A stretch of 64,000 nt of DNA from Burkholderia sp. WSM2230 (GCF_000472445.1 NZ_AXAJ01000007.1:268027-332026); one strand, 5' to 3'. Shown: positions 1-9,301, numbered from the stretch's first letter. Notes: generated by a model not told the origin, from the letters alone. A program made the numbers and translations.

Positions 1-27
1 CGTGGCAGGGTCTTGCGTGCTATTCAT
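1..27 (-). CDS. pqiB: PqiB-like protein, 5' end only (partial)
   Basis: A start codon at 27 on the minus strand overlaps the stop of the upstream PqiA gene by 8 bases and opens a frame (MNSTQDPAT) that runs off the window edge. In paraquat-inducible operons the gene after pqiA is pqiB, an MCE-domain protein that spans the periplasm and carries lipids between membranes. The name rests only on position and tight translational coupling, because nine residues carry no diagnostic motif. Confidence 0.55.
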
Positions 28-682
28 GAGGCGCCTCTGTAACGGGGCGGGACGTGGGCGGGTTGCCGCCCTCGACGTTGTCCCAGATGAGTCGCGGGTC
101 GAATTGCATGGAAGCCAACATCGTGAGGATCACTACGCAACCGAACGCCAGCGCGCCGGGTCCCGCGGTGATCACCGCGAGCGATTCGAAGCGCACCAGC
201 GCGACGGTCAGCGTGATGACGAACACGTCGAGCATCGACCAGCGGCCGATGCGCTCCACGACCCGGTACAGCTTCACGCGTTCCATCGGGCGCCATGCGG
301 AGCGGCGCTGCGCGCTGGCGGCGAGCAGCACGAGCACAGTGAGCTTGAGCATCGGCACAAGAATGCTCGCAACGAACACGATGATGGCGAGCGGCCACGA
401 CCCCGAGGTCCAGAAATAGATCACGCCGCTGATGATCGTGTCGTCTTCCGAGCCGACCAGCGACGAGGTATGCATGACGGGCAGCAGATTGGCCGGCACA
501 TACAGAATCGCGGCCGAGATCAGCAAAGCCCACGTGCGCGAAAGGCTGTCGGGATTGCGGCGATGCAGCGGCGCGCCGCAGCGCGCACAGTGCTGCGCCG
601 CGTGGCCTGGCGTGCGGCGCGCGACGCGCCCGCATGCGTGGCAGGCGAGCAGTCCGGCATGGGATGCAGTGAGTGTCTTCAT
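20..682 (-). CDS. pqiA: Paraquat-inducible protein A (second copy)
   Basis: A 220-residue integral inner-membrane protein of the PqiA family. The N-terminus has two CxxC pairs (CHAC near residue 14 and CARCGAP near 32) that resemble a small zinc ribbon. About four hydrophobic segments follow, including one around IVFVASILVPMLKLTVLVLL. PqiA works with the MCE protein PqiB and lipoprotein PqiC in envelope lipid transport. It lies 15 bp downstream of a second PqiA gene and overlaps the next start. E. coli YebS carries two such halves in one chain; here they are separate genes, as is usual in Burkholderia. Confidence 0.88.
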   Translation of the reverse strand: MKTLTASHAGLLACHACGRVARRTPGHAAQHCARCGAPLHRRNPDSLSRTWALLISAAILYVPANLLPVMHTSSLVGSEDDTIISGVIYFWTSGSWPLAIIVFVASILVPMLKLTVLVLLAASAQRRSAWRPMERVKLYRVVERIGRWSMLDVFVITLTVALVRFESLAVITAGPGALAFGCVVILTMLASMQFDPRLIWDNVEGGNPPTSRPVTEAPHE

Positions 683-697
683 CGCGTTGGCCAGTGT

Positions 698-1378
698 TTA
701 TGCCGTGCGCCGCACGGCGCGGCGCTTTCCGGCGAGTGGCGGCGCCTGTGGCCCTTTTGCCCCGCGCGACGCGTTCGGAATTTCGTCTGCGAGGTCCCAC
801 AGCGTGCGCGGATCGAACATGACGACGAGCACGAGCATCAGCGTCAGCGCGCCGAATGCGAACAGTGCCGCGCCGGGAATCACGCGGGCGAGACTAACCA
901 TCTTCCCGATCGTGACGAGCACGCCGAGCATGAAGACCTCGATCATGCCCCACGGCCGCACGAACTGGATTGCGCGCAGTACGCGATTGAAGCCAGGCGG
1001 CACATAGCGTTGACGAATCGCGACCAGCACGTACAGCAGCGCGGCGAGTTCGGTCAGCGGGAACAGCACCGTCGAGCAGAACACCATGGCCGCGACCAGT
1101 TGCATGTCCTGGTTCCAGAGCGCGACCAGCGCACCAAACAGGCTGGTGCGCGACGTAATACCGCCGGTTTCCAGTTCGAGGATGGGAGAGCCGAGTGCGA
1201 TCACGAACGTGAACAATGACGCAAGCGTCAGTGCGCAAATGCCGTCGAGCCGGCGCGACATACCTCGGTACAGGATCGCGCCGCAGCGCAGGCAGCGCGC
1301 GCATGACTTTCCGCTGAGGCGAGGCTTGCTGAACAGCGCGTCGCACTCGTGGCAGGCAATCAGGTTTTCGTCGTTCAT
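698..1378 (-). CDS. pqiA: Paraquat-inducible protein A (first copy)
   Basis: A 226-residue PqiA-family membrane protein that heads the pqi operon on the minus strand. It begins with a CHECDALF and CARCLRCG cysteine pattern typical of the family's zinc-ribbon-like N-terminus. Four transmembrane segments follow, with the conserved FDPRTLWD near the end matching FDPRLIWD of the second copy. It presumably partners with the downstream PqiA and PqiB in phospholipid trafficking between the inner and outer membranes. The C-terminal tail is basic and cytoplasmic-looking. The family is clear; the lipid substrate is not visible. Confidence 0.9.
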   Translation of the reverse strand: MNDENLIACHECDALFSKPRLSGKSCARCLRCGAILYRGMSRRLDGICALTLASLFTFVIALGSPILELETGGITSRTSLFGALVALWNQDMQLVAAMVFCSTVLFPLTELAALLYVLVAIRQRYVPPGFNRVLRAIQFVRPWGMIEVFMLGVLVTIGKMVSLARVIPGAALFAFGALTLMLVLVVMFDPRTLWDLADEIPNASRGAKGPQAPPLAGKRRAVRRTA

Positions 1379-1467
1379 GCGGACATCGGCGTCAGTATCG
1401 GCGATGACGGCGGCACAGCGCCGCTGTCATCGCTGGTTGCGTCACTCGCGGCGCACGCACGGCACAT

Positions 1468-2412
1468 TCACGGCACTACGGGCTGCCATGACGGATCGGG
1501 ATCGAACGATCTGAGCGCCGCGGCTTTGCGCGACGAATCGTGCCCGAGGTTCTTCTGATAAACCTGGCCATCCTGATTGATGATGAAGCTCATCACGCCG
1601 GTCTTGCCATATTCCGCAGGCCACGCAACGAGGGCATAGCCTTTGGCCAGCGTGCCATTCTCCCCATAGTCGAGCGCACCGCCTTTCGCATGCGGACCCT
1701 GCGCGCCCAGAATGCGGAAGTGATAGCCGTGGTAACCGTCCTTGCTGACCGAGCCGATTTTCGGCATCGCGGCTGCGAGCGGACCGAGGGGGCTCTCCGC
1801 TTCGCCGGCAGCGGTGGGCCAGTAAAGTCCGTCGCGCTGGCCGGGCGTGCTGATCAGGCGCTGCGCGTAGTGTCCAGTTAACGTGCGGTAATCGCGCTGC
1901 GCGTCGAGATAGGCGAGCGAGGTCATGATCGCCGCGCGTTCGTTGCGGCCGATCCGGCGCGTGAGGATTTCGTCGCTGCCCGCCGCGGGATCGAAGCGCC
2001 AGCCGCTTTCCGCCTGCACGAGCGGAATCGGCAGCGTCCAGCCGCTCGTGCCGACCGACAGATGCTTGCTTGGGCGGCCGTGAAGCGGCTCGGCGTCGTC
2101 GATTATGCGGTGGCCCGCAGCCCACGCGCCCAGGAAGTCGTAGATGTCTTCCTCTCCGACGTCCTTCGACGGAATAAAGCGGTTGTAGTACTTGCCGAGC
2201 ACGTGCTGCATCGCCGCGTGGTCGTTGGTGGCGAGCGCGTCGACGAAGGCGTTCACGGCGGCGTCCGGGGTCGGATAGACAGCTTGCGCGTGCGCCGGTG
2301 CAGTGCTGACGAACAGCGCCGACAGCGCGAGCGCCGTGCGGGCAAGATGACGGGACAAGCGCTGTGCGGTGACTTTCGCGACGCAAGCGCGAATCGATTC
2401 GATGTGGTTCAT
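1468..2412 (-). CDS. DUF2950 family secreted protein
   Basis: A 314-residue protein with a long N-region and a cleavable signal peptide ending near residue 43 (STAPAHAQA). The mature part matches the DUF2950 pattern: an N-terminal region starting YPTPDAAVNAFVDAL, the middle motif GYHGYHFRIL and the end motif YGKTGVMSFIINQDGQVYQKNLG. Function is unknown. In proteobacteria this family is commonly encoded next to a DUF3300 protein, and that gene lies 19 bp upstream here in the same orientation, so the two probably act together in the periplasm. Confidence 0.88.
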   Translation of the reverse strand: MNHIESIRACVAKVTAQRLSRHLARTALALSALFVSTAPAHAQAVYPTPDAAVNAFVDALATNDHAAMQHVLGKYYNRFIPSKDVGEEDIYDFLGAWAAGHRIIDDAEPLHGRPSKHLSVGTSGWTLPIPLVQAESGWRFDPAAGSDEILTRRIGRNERAAIMTSLAYLDAQRDYRTLTGHYAQRLISTPGQRDGLYWPTAAGEAESPLGPLAAAMPKIGSVSKDGYHGYHFRILGAQGPHAKGGALDYGENGTLAKGYALVAWPAEYGKTGVMSFIINQDGQVYQKNLGHDSSRKAAALRSFDPDPSWQPVVP

Positions 2413-2431
2413 GAGCGGCTCCTGGTATCGT

Positions 2432-3712
2432 TCAACGTTGGCGTCCTAAGTGGCGCTGTCCGCCGCCGCCCGCTCCAAAACCGCCATGTGGCTGTGCGCC
2501 GCCTGCACCCGCCGCATTGTGTGGTTGCCCTCCGCCGCCGCCGCCGAAGCCGACGCGTTCCTGGCCACCGGCGCCGCCAAAGTCATTGCGCGCGCCGGCC
2601 TGCGCCTGGCGACTCGCTTGCCCGCGCTGAATGTCCTGCTGCGCGGCCGCGCCGTTGCCTGCGCCGCGCAGCGCGTTGTCGCGGTTCACGTTCTGCGCGC
2701 GGGCCTGAATGTTGCCGGCGTTCGGGCTGCCATGCTGAATGCCGTGCAGACGCTCGCTCGCGCTGCCGCCCAGGTTCTGCCCGGTGCGGTTCTGCAACGC
2801 CTGCTGCGCCTGCGCGCGCGAGGCGGACACGTCGCGCCCACGGTAAGCGTCGCGCTGCACGCCGCCGGGATTCGCGGATGCATTGCGGTTGAACGTGGTA
2901 TCGCGGTTCCATCGGGTCGTGTTGCTGTTGACGTCGAGGCGCCGGTTCACGTTGATGTTGTTGTACCGGTTCACATTGATGTTGACGCTGTGGTTGTTCC
3001 AGTTGACGTCGCTCCACAGCGCGCTCGTAATCGCGACGCCCACGCCGAACGCGAGGCCGGCAGCGAGTCCGCTCGCCGCCGCATAGCCAGGGGGCGGCGG
3101 CACATAGACCGGTGGATAGGCAGGGTAGGGCCACGTGCCATACACCACCGTTGGGTTATAGGTGGGCACGTAGACGACCTGCGGGTTGGCCGGCACGATC
3201 TGAATGGTGCTCTGCTCGACAATGACCTTTTGCTGCTCACTGGTCTTGAGGTTGCCTGCCTGCTGCGCCTGTTTACGCAGACGCTGAACGGAGTCCATCA
3301 CGTCGTTCGGCTGCGCGAGAAATGCATTGCCGAGCTGTGCGACCCAGTCGGGCTTCGAGGCCATCGTCGCAAGCACCTGGGGAAACGCCACCAGCGATTG
3401 CACGCTCGGGTCCCACGGCTCGCCGGCGACTGCTCTTACCGCGTCGTCGCCCTTGACGTTGGGGTTGGACCTCGACCAGGAGGCAGCCGCCGCAATGTCC
3501 TGCGGGAAAGTGGACGCCATCAGCACTTGCGCGAGCAGTGCGTCGGGATAGAGCGCGACGGACGCAGTCAGCGAATCGAGCTGCTGATTCGACATCTTCG
3601 CAGTGGTTTGCGCATGGGCCGCGGGAACCGCGGCATCGAACATGACCGGCGAGCCGGCCAGTATGGCAAGCGCGATCAGCGTTGCCCTCTGGTGTGCGCC
3701 TGAGCGTTTCAC
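2432..3712 (-). CDS. DUF3300 family secreted protein
   Basis: A DUF3300 protein of 426 residues. I chose a GTG start at 3712 because GGAG lies eight bases upstream and the product then begins with a clean signal peptide (MKRSGAHQ... to AAHAQ); the frame stays open 23 codons further upstream. The conserved core includes LTASVALYPDALLAQVLMAS, PANPQVVYVPTYNP and a Pro/Tyr stretch. A hydrophobic Gly/Ala segment follows, then an Asn-rich region with NVNRYNNINVN repeats and a Gly/Gln-rich tail, which suggests a disordered periplasmic or surface part. It pairs with the DUF2950 gene downstream. Function is unknown. Confidence 0.88.
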   Translation of the reverse strand: MKRSGAHQRATLIALAILAGSPVMFDAAVPAAHAQTTAKMSNQQLDSLTASVALYPDALLAQVLMASTFPQDIAAAASWSRSNPNVKGDDAVRAVAGEPWDPSVQSLVAFPQVLATMASKPDWVAQLGNAFLAQPNDVMDSVQRLRKQAQQAGNLKTSEQQKVIVEQSTIQIVPANPQVVYVPTYNPTVVYGTWPYPAYPPVYVPPPPGYAAASGLAAGLAFGVGVAITSALWSDVNWNNHSVNINVNRYNNINVNRRLDVNSNTTRWNRDTTFNRNASANPGGVQRDAYRGRDVSASRAQAQQALQNRTGQNLGGSASERLHGIQHGSPNAGNIQARAQNVNRDNALRGAGNGAAAQQDIQRGQASRQAQAGARNDFGGAGGQERVGFGGGGGGQPHNAAGAGGAQPHGGFGAGGGGQRHLGRQR

Positions 3713-4303
3713 GATGAAATCTCCGTGTTTCGAAGTTGCACGTCTCGTTGTGGTGTGGGTGAGAGCGAACCCGGCTTGCACGCCCGCGCATGAGCTTCTT
3801 GCGTCGTCAGCGGCGTGACAAGCATCGGACTGCGAAATGCCATGGGTCTGAACCAGATGTTTTGCGGCAAGACGTGAGGCCCTTGTGTGGAATGCTTCGG
3901 CTCTTTCAATGGCGAGATTATTAGCTCCCTTCCATACGGAATTGCAATGCTTGAGCCAAACAAATTCAAGTTGAAGTTGGCGACAGGATGACCTAAGGCA
4001 GCGCTATTCAGGAAGGATGCCAAAGTAAGCAAAGCGGGTCCGGAAAAATACAGGTATATCTAATCATAGGCTTGCTTTTAGCAATGGCCTTTCCTATCTT
4101 CGATGCGAGGGGCATTGCTGGTGACGTGCATCGTAGCGCACGAATCAGTGCGCGCAGTGTTAAGTAAAGCTGATCGCGTTTAGCTGCAGTGCTCTCGGTG
4201 GCAGGAATCCTGTTAAGTAAGATGCTTTACGTTCGAGCTGCGCCGGTCCCGGGTCATGCCGCCAACGTCGAACCCATCAGCTTTCCTTAAGACAAGGATT
4301 CAA
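3713..4303. other. Intergenic region between divergent genes
   Basis: About 590 bases with lower GC than the flanks separate the DUF3300 gene (minus) from the glycine-zipper gene (plus). Open frames here look like noise, with no ribosome-binding site and no domain. The motif GTTAAGTAA occurs twice, near 4157 and 4212. I could not pick a convincing sigma-70 promoter. Confidence 0.5.
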
Positions 4304-4753
4304 ATGAAGCGATTCGCCGCAGTGGTTCTCGCAAGTGCGAGTGCGCTCGCCTTTGCTCAGAAACCGGCCACATATCCCGCGCATGGACAAAGTCAACAGC
4401 AGCAGATCTCGGACGACGGCGCGTGTTACGCCTGGGCGAAGCAGAGCACCGGCATCGATCCGGCTGTCGTCGCGCAGACGCCCCCGCCACCAGCGGGACC
4501 AACCGGCGCGCGCGTCCGGGGCGCGGCGCGAGGCGCGGCCGCCGGCGCACTGGTCGGCGAAGTGAGCGGCAATGACGCCGGCCACGGCGCCGCGGTGGGC
4601 GCAACCGCGGGCGCGCTCGCCGGCGGCGTGCGCAGCCGTCAGCAGCACGCAGCACAGGCGCAGGCCGCCGCGTCGTCCCAGCAATCGGCGATGAACACCT
4701 ATTGGCATGCGTACGGCGCGTGCATGCAAGGCAAGGGCTATACGGTCCAATAG
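4304..4753 (+). CDS. Small secreted glycine-zipper protein
   Basis: A 149-residue protein. The start at 4304 is preferred over the upstream in-frame ATG because AAGGA precedes it and it opens a signal peptide (MKRFAAVVLASASALAFAQ). After a Gln-rich stretch comes an Ala/Gly segment with GxxxG spacing (RGAARGAAAGALVGEVSG, then GATAGALAGGV). This is the YMGG/glycine-zipper signature of small envelope proteins that insert in or lie on membranes. Two cysteines flank it (CYAW and CMQGKGY). It lies eight bases before the SphA-type gene, so the two may be co-transcribed. Exact role unknown. Confidence 0.78.
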   Translation: MKRFAAVVLASASALAFAQKPATYPAHGQSQQQQISDDGACYAWAKQSTGIDPAVVAQTPPPPAGPTGARVRGAARGAAAGALVGEVSGNDAGHGAAVGATAGALAGGVRSRQQHAAQAQAAASSQQSAMNTYWHAYGACMQGKGYTVQ

Positions 4754-4761
4754 GGGGCGGC

Positions 4762-5769
4762 ATGAAGGCAATTGCATCGACGCAGCGCGCCTCGGCGCTG
4801 GAGAGACTCGGCGCATCGCGTCCGGCGACCCGGGGGACGGCGGCGCGCCTCGCTCTCGCCGCGGCGGCGCTCGCGTGCGTCCACGCCAGCGAGTGCGTCG
4901 CAACAGAAGGCGGAGTGGGCAGACCCGTTACCGGCGAGCAGGTGTCGCCGTACGCAGGCGTGGTGCCGCCCACCTCCGACTGGATCGTTTCTTTTGCAAC
5001 CATCTACTACGAAGGTTCGCTCGGCGCATCGAAAACGGTGCCGGTGTCGGGAAATGTCACGCGAGGTCTCAACTATCAGGTGGTCTACACGATCGCGGAC
5101 GTGCTGAAACCTTGGGGTGTCACGTGGGGCGGATGGAATTTCGCCTCGCTCGTCGGCGTGCCTGTGCAGTACACCCATGCGTCGAGCTTCAACGGCATCC
5201 TTCCCAACGATCACTCGACTGAGTTCGCCGATCTGTTTTTCGTGCCGGTGATCGCGGGCTACCATCTCACGAAGACGGACCACGTGGCACTCAGCGTGCA
5301 GATTTTTGCGCCGACGGGTTCGTATAGTACGAGCCGTCTCGCCAATGCCGGCGAGAACACGTGGACCTTCACGCCGACCATTGCGTACACGCATCTGATC
5401 CCTTCGGAGAATATCGAACTGACGGTCAACTACGGTATCGGCTTCTATACGCCGAACAGCAGCACGCACTATCACAACGCGCCCGTCAGCGTGCTCGATA
5501 TGCTCGCGCTCAAACGTTTTCAGAGCGGGTGGGGCGTGGGCGTGGTGGGCGGCTATATCCAGCAGCTCGCCGACGACAGCGGCGGCATCGCGGACCGGGT
5601 CGGCGGCGCGCGCGGCCACGCCTGGGGCCTGGGTCCGATGGTCACGTGGTCGGGCAAGGTGTCGAAAACGCCGGTATCGGCCGCGCTGCGCTGGGTCAAC
5701 GAAGTGCAGGCGAGCCACCGGCCCAGGGGCAACTCGGTACAGCTTTCGGTCAGCGCGACGTTCGAGTAG
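4762..5769 (+). CDS. SphA-type outer-membrane transport protein
   Basis: A 335-residue predicted beta-barrel of the SphA / 'MetA pathway of phenol degradation' family, whose members are linked to uptake of hydrophobic carbon sources. The start at 4762 has AGGGGG upstream and gives a signal peptide ending near ASECVATEGG. The mature chain alternates aromatic and polar residues and ends in phenylalanine followed by Glu (SVSATFE), close to the usual barrel terminus. Typical family features are the early VPPTSDWIVSFATIYYEG and the central IPSENIELTVNYGIGFYTPN. No neighbouring catabolic genes suggest a substrate. Confidence 0.8.
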   Translation: MKAIASTQRASALERLGASRPATRGTAARLALAAAALACVHASECVATEGGVGRPVTGEQVSPYAGVVPPTSDWIVSFATIYYEGSLGASKTVPVSGNVTRGLNYQVVYTIADVLKPWGVTWGGWNFASLVGVPVQYTHASSFNGILPNDHSTEFADLFFVPVIAGYHLTKTDHVALSVQIFAPTGSYSTSRLANAGENTWTFTPTIAYTHLIPSENIELTVNYGIGFYTPNSSTHYHNAPVSVLDMLALKRFQSGWGVGVVGGYIQQLADDSGGIADRVGGARGHAWGLGPMVTWSGKVSKTPVSAALRWVNEVQASHRPRGNSVQLSVSATFE

Positions 5770-5775
5770 CGCCGA

Positions 5776-7782
5776 TCACTGCGCCACCGAGGCGAGCAGC
5801 GCTACGGGAACGCCATGACAGGTCCCCGTCGCGACCACGCTCGCGCCTGAGTTGCCGCCCAGCTTCTCGCCGCTGTCATACGAGGAGATGTGCTTGTCCA
5901 CGCGCACGAGGTTGAGCGGCCAAGAGGCGTGCACGAGCCGTTCATGCGCGATCGAGCCGAGCCACAGCGGCACGGCGGCGGTGCCGTTGCCGACTGCATA
6001 GCCGCTTGGCCAGAAGCGCAGCACGTCGCGCTGGTTGCGCGTTTCGCCGGGACGCATGAAAACGAGCGACGAGGGTACGCCGTTGTTCAGCTTCGGCAGT
6101 ACGGGCAACGCGGTGGCGGGCACATCCGGCGAGGCGAGCGAGAGCAGGCTGTGCGCGGACAGATCGGTGCCCTCGAGCCACCCCTCGCCGCGCAATTGCC
6201 GGCGAAGCGATTCGCCGTCCGCTACCCATTGCAGCGTGAGCGGCTCCTTGCGGTCGCCGCCCATGTCCGAGCGATAGCAGGGCAACTGCTTCCATACCGT
6301 CTGCGTCCACTGTTGCCGCGTGACATGTGCGAGCGGCAGCGGCGCGAGAGCGCCGGGCGGCGCCGTCATCATGCCGAGACCGGATTGCACACCGACACTC
6401 GCGAGCACCACCGCGAACACGATTGCCGGCATCCACCGGCGCGTGGGCGGCGGCTGCGGATGCCGCAACATCGCAGTGAGCGCGACAATGGCCACCCACA
6501 CGTAGGCGAGCGCCGCGCCGCCGATCGCATCCGACACCCAGTACCGGCCAAAGTACACTCCCGCGAGGGCGACAAGGATCACGACGAGGGTCGTCACGGT
6601 GCCGACCAGCAGGCCTTCGAGCATGCCGACCCGCCGCGCCAGCAGAAAAGCCAGAAAGCCATACACGATGACCGTCGCCGCCACGTGATTGCTCGGGAAC
6701 ACGTATGCGTTCGTCATCAGCCCATTGGGCGCGGCGCGCTGCATCGTGAATTGCAGGGCGAAGATCAGCATCTGCGAAAAGACGACGGCTGCGAGCCAGT
6801 AGCCGATGGTGCGCCAGCGCCGCTCCCAGACCATCCACAGTGCGACGGTGACGATCAGCGCGGCCAGCGTGGCAGTGCTGCCGAGCGTCGCCAGGCCGGC
6901 GAGCACGGCGTCGCCCCACGGCGTGCGCACCGATTGCATGAAGCGATACACGGACTGGTCGACGTGCGTGATCGGATCGCCCGTGATGACGTCTTCGAGA
7001 ATGCCGAAGAAGAGTGCGCCGCATACGAGCACGATCAACGACGCCACCAGGATGCTGGTCGCGTCCGGTGCTGCGGGGTCGAGCATTCTTCGCGCGGCGC
7101 GGCCAAGCGGTCCGGGGTGGCGGCAAGCCCAGCTGCCGAGATGACGGCCGGCCGCATTCGACCATGCGTGCGCGTGCGAAAGCAGGAAAGCCGCTGCCCG
7201 ATAGCTGAGCCAGATGCTCACCACGAACAGCGCGAGGATCACGACGAGCCGGAACGAAACCGCGCCCGCGAGCAGCACTGACGCGCCGAACACCACGCCG
7301 GGCAGGATATGCGCCGGCGCCCATAGAAGCGCGGACAGCACGTTCATCGCGTAAAAGCGCAGCGGCGACATGCCGAGCATGCCGGCGACCACCGGCACGA
7401 TCGCGCGCAGCGGTCCCACAAAGCGCGCGAGCACCACGCTCTTCGCGCCATGCTTGCCGAAAAAGCGGTAACCGGCTTCCAGTACTTCGGGATGACGGGA
7501 AAACGGCCAGAGTTTGACGATGCGGCTCTTGTAGCGGCTGCCGAGCCAGAAGCTGATGCCGTCGCCGGCAATGGCGCCCGCTATCGCCCACGCCAGCACC
7601 CAGCCAAGGCTCAGCGAACCGGTGCCGGTGAGCGCGCCCGCGAGGAACATCGCGGTGCTGCCGGGAACGAAGGTGCCGATGACGGCGACCGACTCGAGAA
7701 AGGCCGCGAGGAACACGACCGTGAGCATCCATTCCGGATGGCCGGCCAGCAGATGCAGGAGGTGGACGTACGCTTGCTCCAT
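5776..7782 (-). CDS. DedA-PAP2-LssY fusion membrane protein
   Basis: A 668-residue three-part membrane protein. Residues ~1-200 are a DedA (SNARE-associated) domain with GTFVPGSTAM and ARFVGPLRAIVP. Residues ~250-440 are a PAP2-like six-helix domain, and ~480-660 form an LssY-like C-terminal domain. DedA proteins are lipid scramblases and PAP2 domains hydrolyse lipid phosphates, so a role in envelope lipid recycling is plausible. However, the PAP2 active-site motifs are largely lost. The first motif lacks Lys and Arg, and the third reads AGVYFGRYWVSD where Arg and His are expected; only the PSxH-type motif (PSNH, 363-366) keeps its His. The phosphatase may be inactive. Confidence 0.86.
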   Translation of the reverse strand: MEQAYVHLLHLLAGHPEWMLTVVFLAAFLESVAVIGTFVPGSTAMFLAGALTGTGSLSLGWVLAWAIAGAIAGDGISFWLGSRYKSRIVKLWPFSRHPEVLEAGYRFFGKHGAKSVVLARFVGPLRAIVPVVAGMLGMSPLRFYAMNVLSALLWAPAHILPGVVFGASVLLAGAVSFRLVVILALFVVSIWLSYRAAAFLLSHAHAWSNAAGRHLGSWACRHPGPLGRAARRMLDPAAPDATSILVASLIVLVCGALFFGILEDVITGDPITHVDQSVYRFMQSVRTPWGDAVLAGLATLGSTATLAALIVTVALWMVWERRWRTIGYWLAAVVFSQMLIFALQFTMQRAAPNGLMTNAYVFPSNHVAATVIVYGFLAFLLARRVGMLEGLLVGTVTTLVVILVALAGVYFGRYWVSDAIGGAALAYVWVAIVALTAMLRHPQPPPTRRWMPAIVFAVVLASVGVQSGLGMMTAPPGALAPLPLAHVTRQQWTQTVWKQLPCYRSDMGGDRKEPLTLQWVADGESLRRQLRGEGWLEGTDLSAHSLLSLASPDVPATALPVLPKLNNGVPSSLVFMRPGETRNQRDVLRFWPSGYAVGNGTAAVPLWLGSIAHERLVHASWPLNLVRVDKHISSYDSGEKLGGNSGASVVATGTCHGVPVALLASVAQ

Positions 7783-7897
7783 CGTGCGCGATCAGCCGTT
7801 TTGGCGTAACGACCGATCATAACGCGCACGATGCGATTCTATGGCTCGCCGAGTCTCATTTCTCGCGCGCCGGCTCCCAAGAAATTTTCGCGAGCGC

Positions 7898-8677
7898 TCA
7901 GGAAGCCGTGAGCGTGTCGCCCGAGACGCGCACGCGTTCGCCGACCTGCACGGGCGGCTGCGTCTGATAGTCGAAATTGCGGTAGCTGCCGTCCTGCATG
8001 CGCACCTGAACCTGGTAGGTGGTCTGCTTGCGCACGGCGTGCTCGATGCCGTTGCCTGCAAGCCCGCCGCCGACCGCGCCCGCAATCGTGGTCAGGATCT
8101 TCCCGCGTCCGCCGCCGATCTGATTGCCGACCAGGCCGCCGGCAACCGCGCCGCCGAGTGCGCCGAGGCCAGTGGTCGGCTCGGGCGACTGCACGGTGTT
8201 GATGGCGACTACTTCGCCCGCGTACGGATCGGCGGGAACCGGGCGAGCCGCGGTGGGTTCGTTGGCCGTGTGGTAGCCGTTGTTGTTTGCGTATCGCGGC
8301 GCTTGCGTGGCGCCGGTATGCGTGCGATGAACCGGCGGCTTTGCGGGCGCGGCGTGCTGCGCCGGCTGCTGCACCGTTTGCGCGATGGGCTGCTGCGCGG
8401 TTTGCAACGCCGCCTGTTGAGCCGTTTGTTGAGCCGTTTGTTGAACCGCTGATTGAGCGGACGCCGGCTGCGGTGCGGCCAGCGCGCCGCTCGTGTTCTG
8501 CGCGGCGAGGGCGGCCGGCGAAGGCGCCGGTTCGGTGAGCGCATGCGAAGTGGGCAGCAAGCCGGTCATCGCCGCGATCCCCGTCGCGCTTGCGAGGATG
8601 ACGGCCACTGCTGCGCCGGCGATCAACGGATGAATACGGCTGCGCGGTGAAGTGCTGCTCGTGAGGTTCGTGTTCAT
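7898..8677 (-). CDS. Glycine-zipper 2TM domain protein
   Basis: A 259-residue envelope protein with one N-terminal membrane anchor (LIAGAAVAVILASATGIAAM, residues ~18-37). A long Gln/Ala/Pro-rich linker follows, with QQTAQQTAQQAALQTAQQ repeats at about 80-100. Near 170-205 is a glycine-zipper 2TM domain (GALGGAVAGGLVGNQIGGG, IAGAVGGGLAGNGIE) like that of Rickettsia 17-kDa antigens. The last ~50 residues (YQVQVRMQDGSYRNFDY...VGERVRV) form the usual small beta domain. This layout is common in Burkholderia and is probably structural in the envelope. Function not established. Confidence 0.85.
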   Translation of the reverse strand: MNTNLTSSTSPRSRIHPLIAGAAVAVILASATGIAAMTGLLPTSHALTEPAPSPAALAAQNTSGALAAPQPASAQSAVQQTAQQTAQQAALQTAQQPIAQTVQQPAQHAAPAKPPVHRTHTGATQAPRYANNNGYHTANEPTAARPVPADPYAGEVVAINTVQSPEPTTGLGALGGAVAGGLVGNQIGGGRGKILTTIAGAVGGGLAGNGIEHAVRKQTTYQVQVRMQDGSYRNFDYQTQPPVQVGERVRVSGDTLTAS

Positions 8678-8887
8678 TGCGGGCTCCGCGGGTAGATGCC
8701 TGCAATAACGCTTGCACGAAGCGTCAGGTGTACGCTCCCGACGCGTGCTTTGTAAGCATTTGTACGACGTTGCACGGTGGAACGCCGTTCGCGCGCTGAC
8801 GCGGATAGACCCTGTTACGACCGTGAACGAAGCAGGCAGCGGCTCGTCATATGGGTTGAGCGGTGCGTTATCTCACGGAGCGAAGTC

Positions 8888-9301
8888 ATGAGCATTGCAA
8901 CTGGCGGTATTGCATCAATGGTGATGGTCGCAGCGTGCCTGTGCGGCATGAGCGGAATGGCGGCCGCGCAGGCGGTCGGCAGCAACGCCGGCAATGGCGG
9001 CCTGAACGCGGTGCCGTCGAGTGGAAACGCAGCACGCGGTGGCGGAGCAGGGGGCTCGACACTCAACCCGACGCCGGGGCTTACTACGCCCGGCGGGGCC
9101 GTCGGCAGCGGCCTTGGCAGTGGCGCGGGCAACAGCATGGGCAACGGCACGGGTCTGGGCACCGGCACGCGCCTTGGCACAGGCATTACCGTCAGTCCCG
9201 GGCACGTGCCCAACAACATGCGGGCGAACGGCACGAGCCTGAACCAGAACCCCGATCCGCGAGTGCCGGGCCTGAGCGGCAGGCCCGCGGCGCCTCGATA
9301 G
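8888..9301 (+). CDS. Small secreted Gly/Asn-rich hypothetical protein
   Basis: A 137-residue protein. The start at 8888 follows CACGGAG with good spacing and begins a hydrophobic signal segment (MVMVAACLCGMSGMAAAQA). The mature part is low complexity, rich in Gly, Asn, Ser and Thr, with GSGLGSGAGNSMGNGTGLGTGT repeats at about 75-95, and looks disordered. No domain is recognised. Codon use matches the neighbours and the ribosome-binding site is convincing, so I regard it as a real gene for an exported protein of unknown role. Confidence 0.6.
   Translation: MSIATGGIASMVMVAACLCGMSGMAAAQAVGSNAGNGGLNAVPSSGNAARGGGAGGSTLNPTPGLTTPGGAVGSGLGSGAGNSMGNGTGLGTGTRLGTGITVSPGHVPNNMRANGTSLNQNPDPRVPGLSGRPAAPR

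Noticed and set aside
2..1219. A 405-codon open frame on the plus strand across the pqiA genes
   Set aside because: It is antisense to two clear PqiA genes, is rich in His/Arg/Glu as GC-skewed shadow frames are, and has no ribosome-binding site.
3709..4032. 107-codon minus-strand frame upstream of the DUF3300 gene
   Set aside because: No ribosome-binding site or domain; it overlaps the translation start region of the DUF3300 gene.
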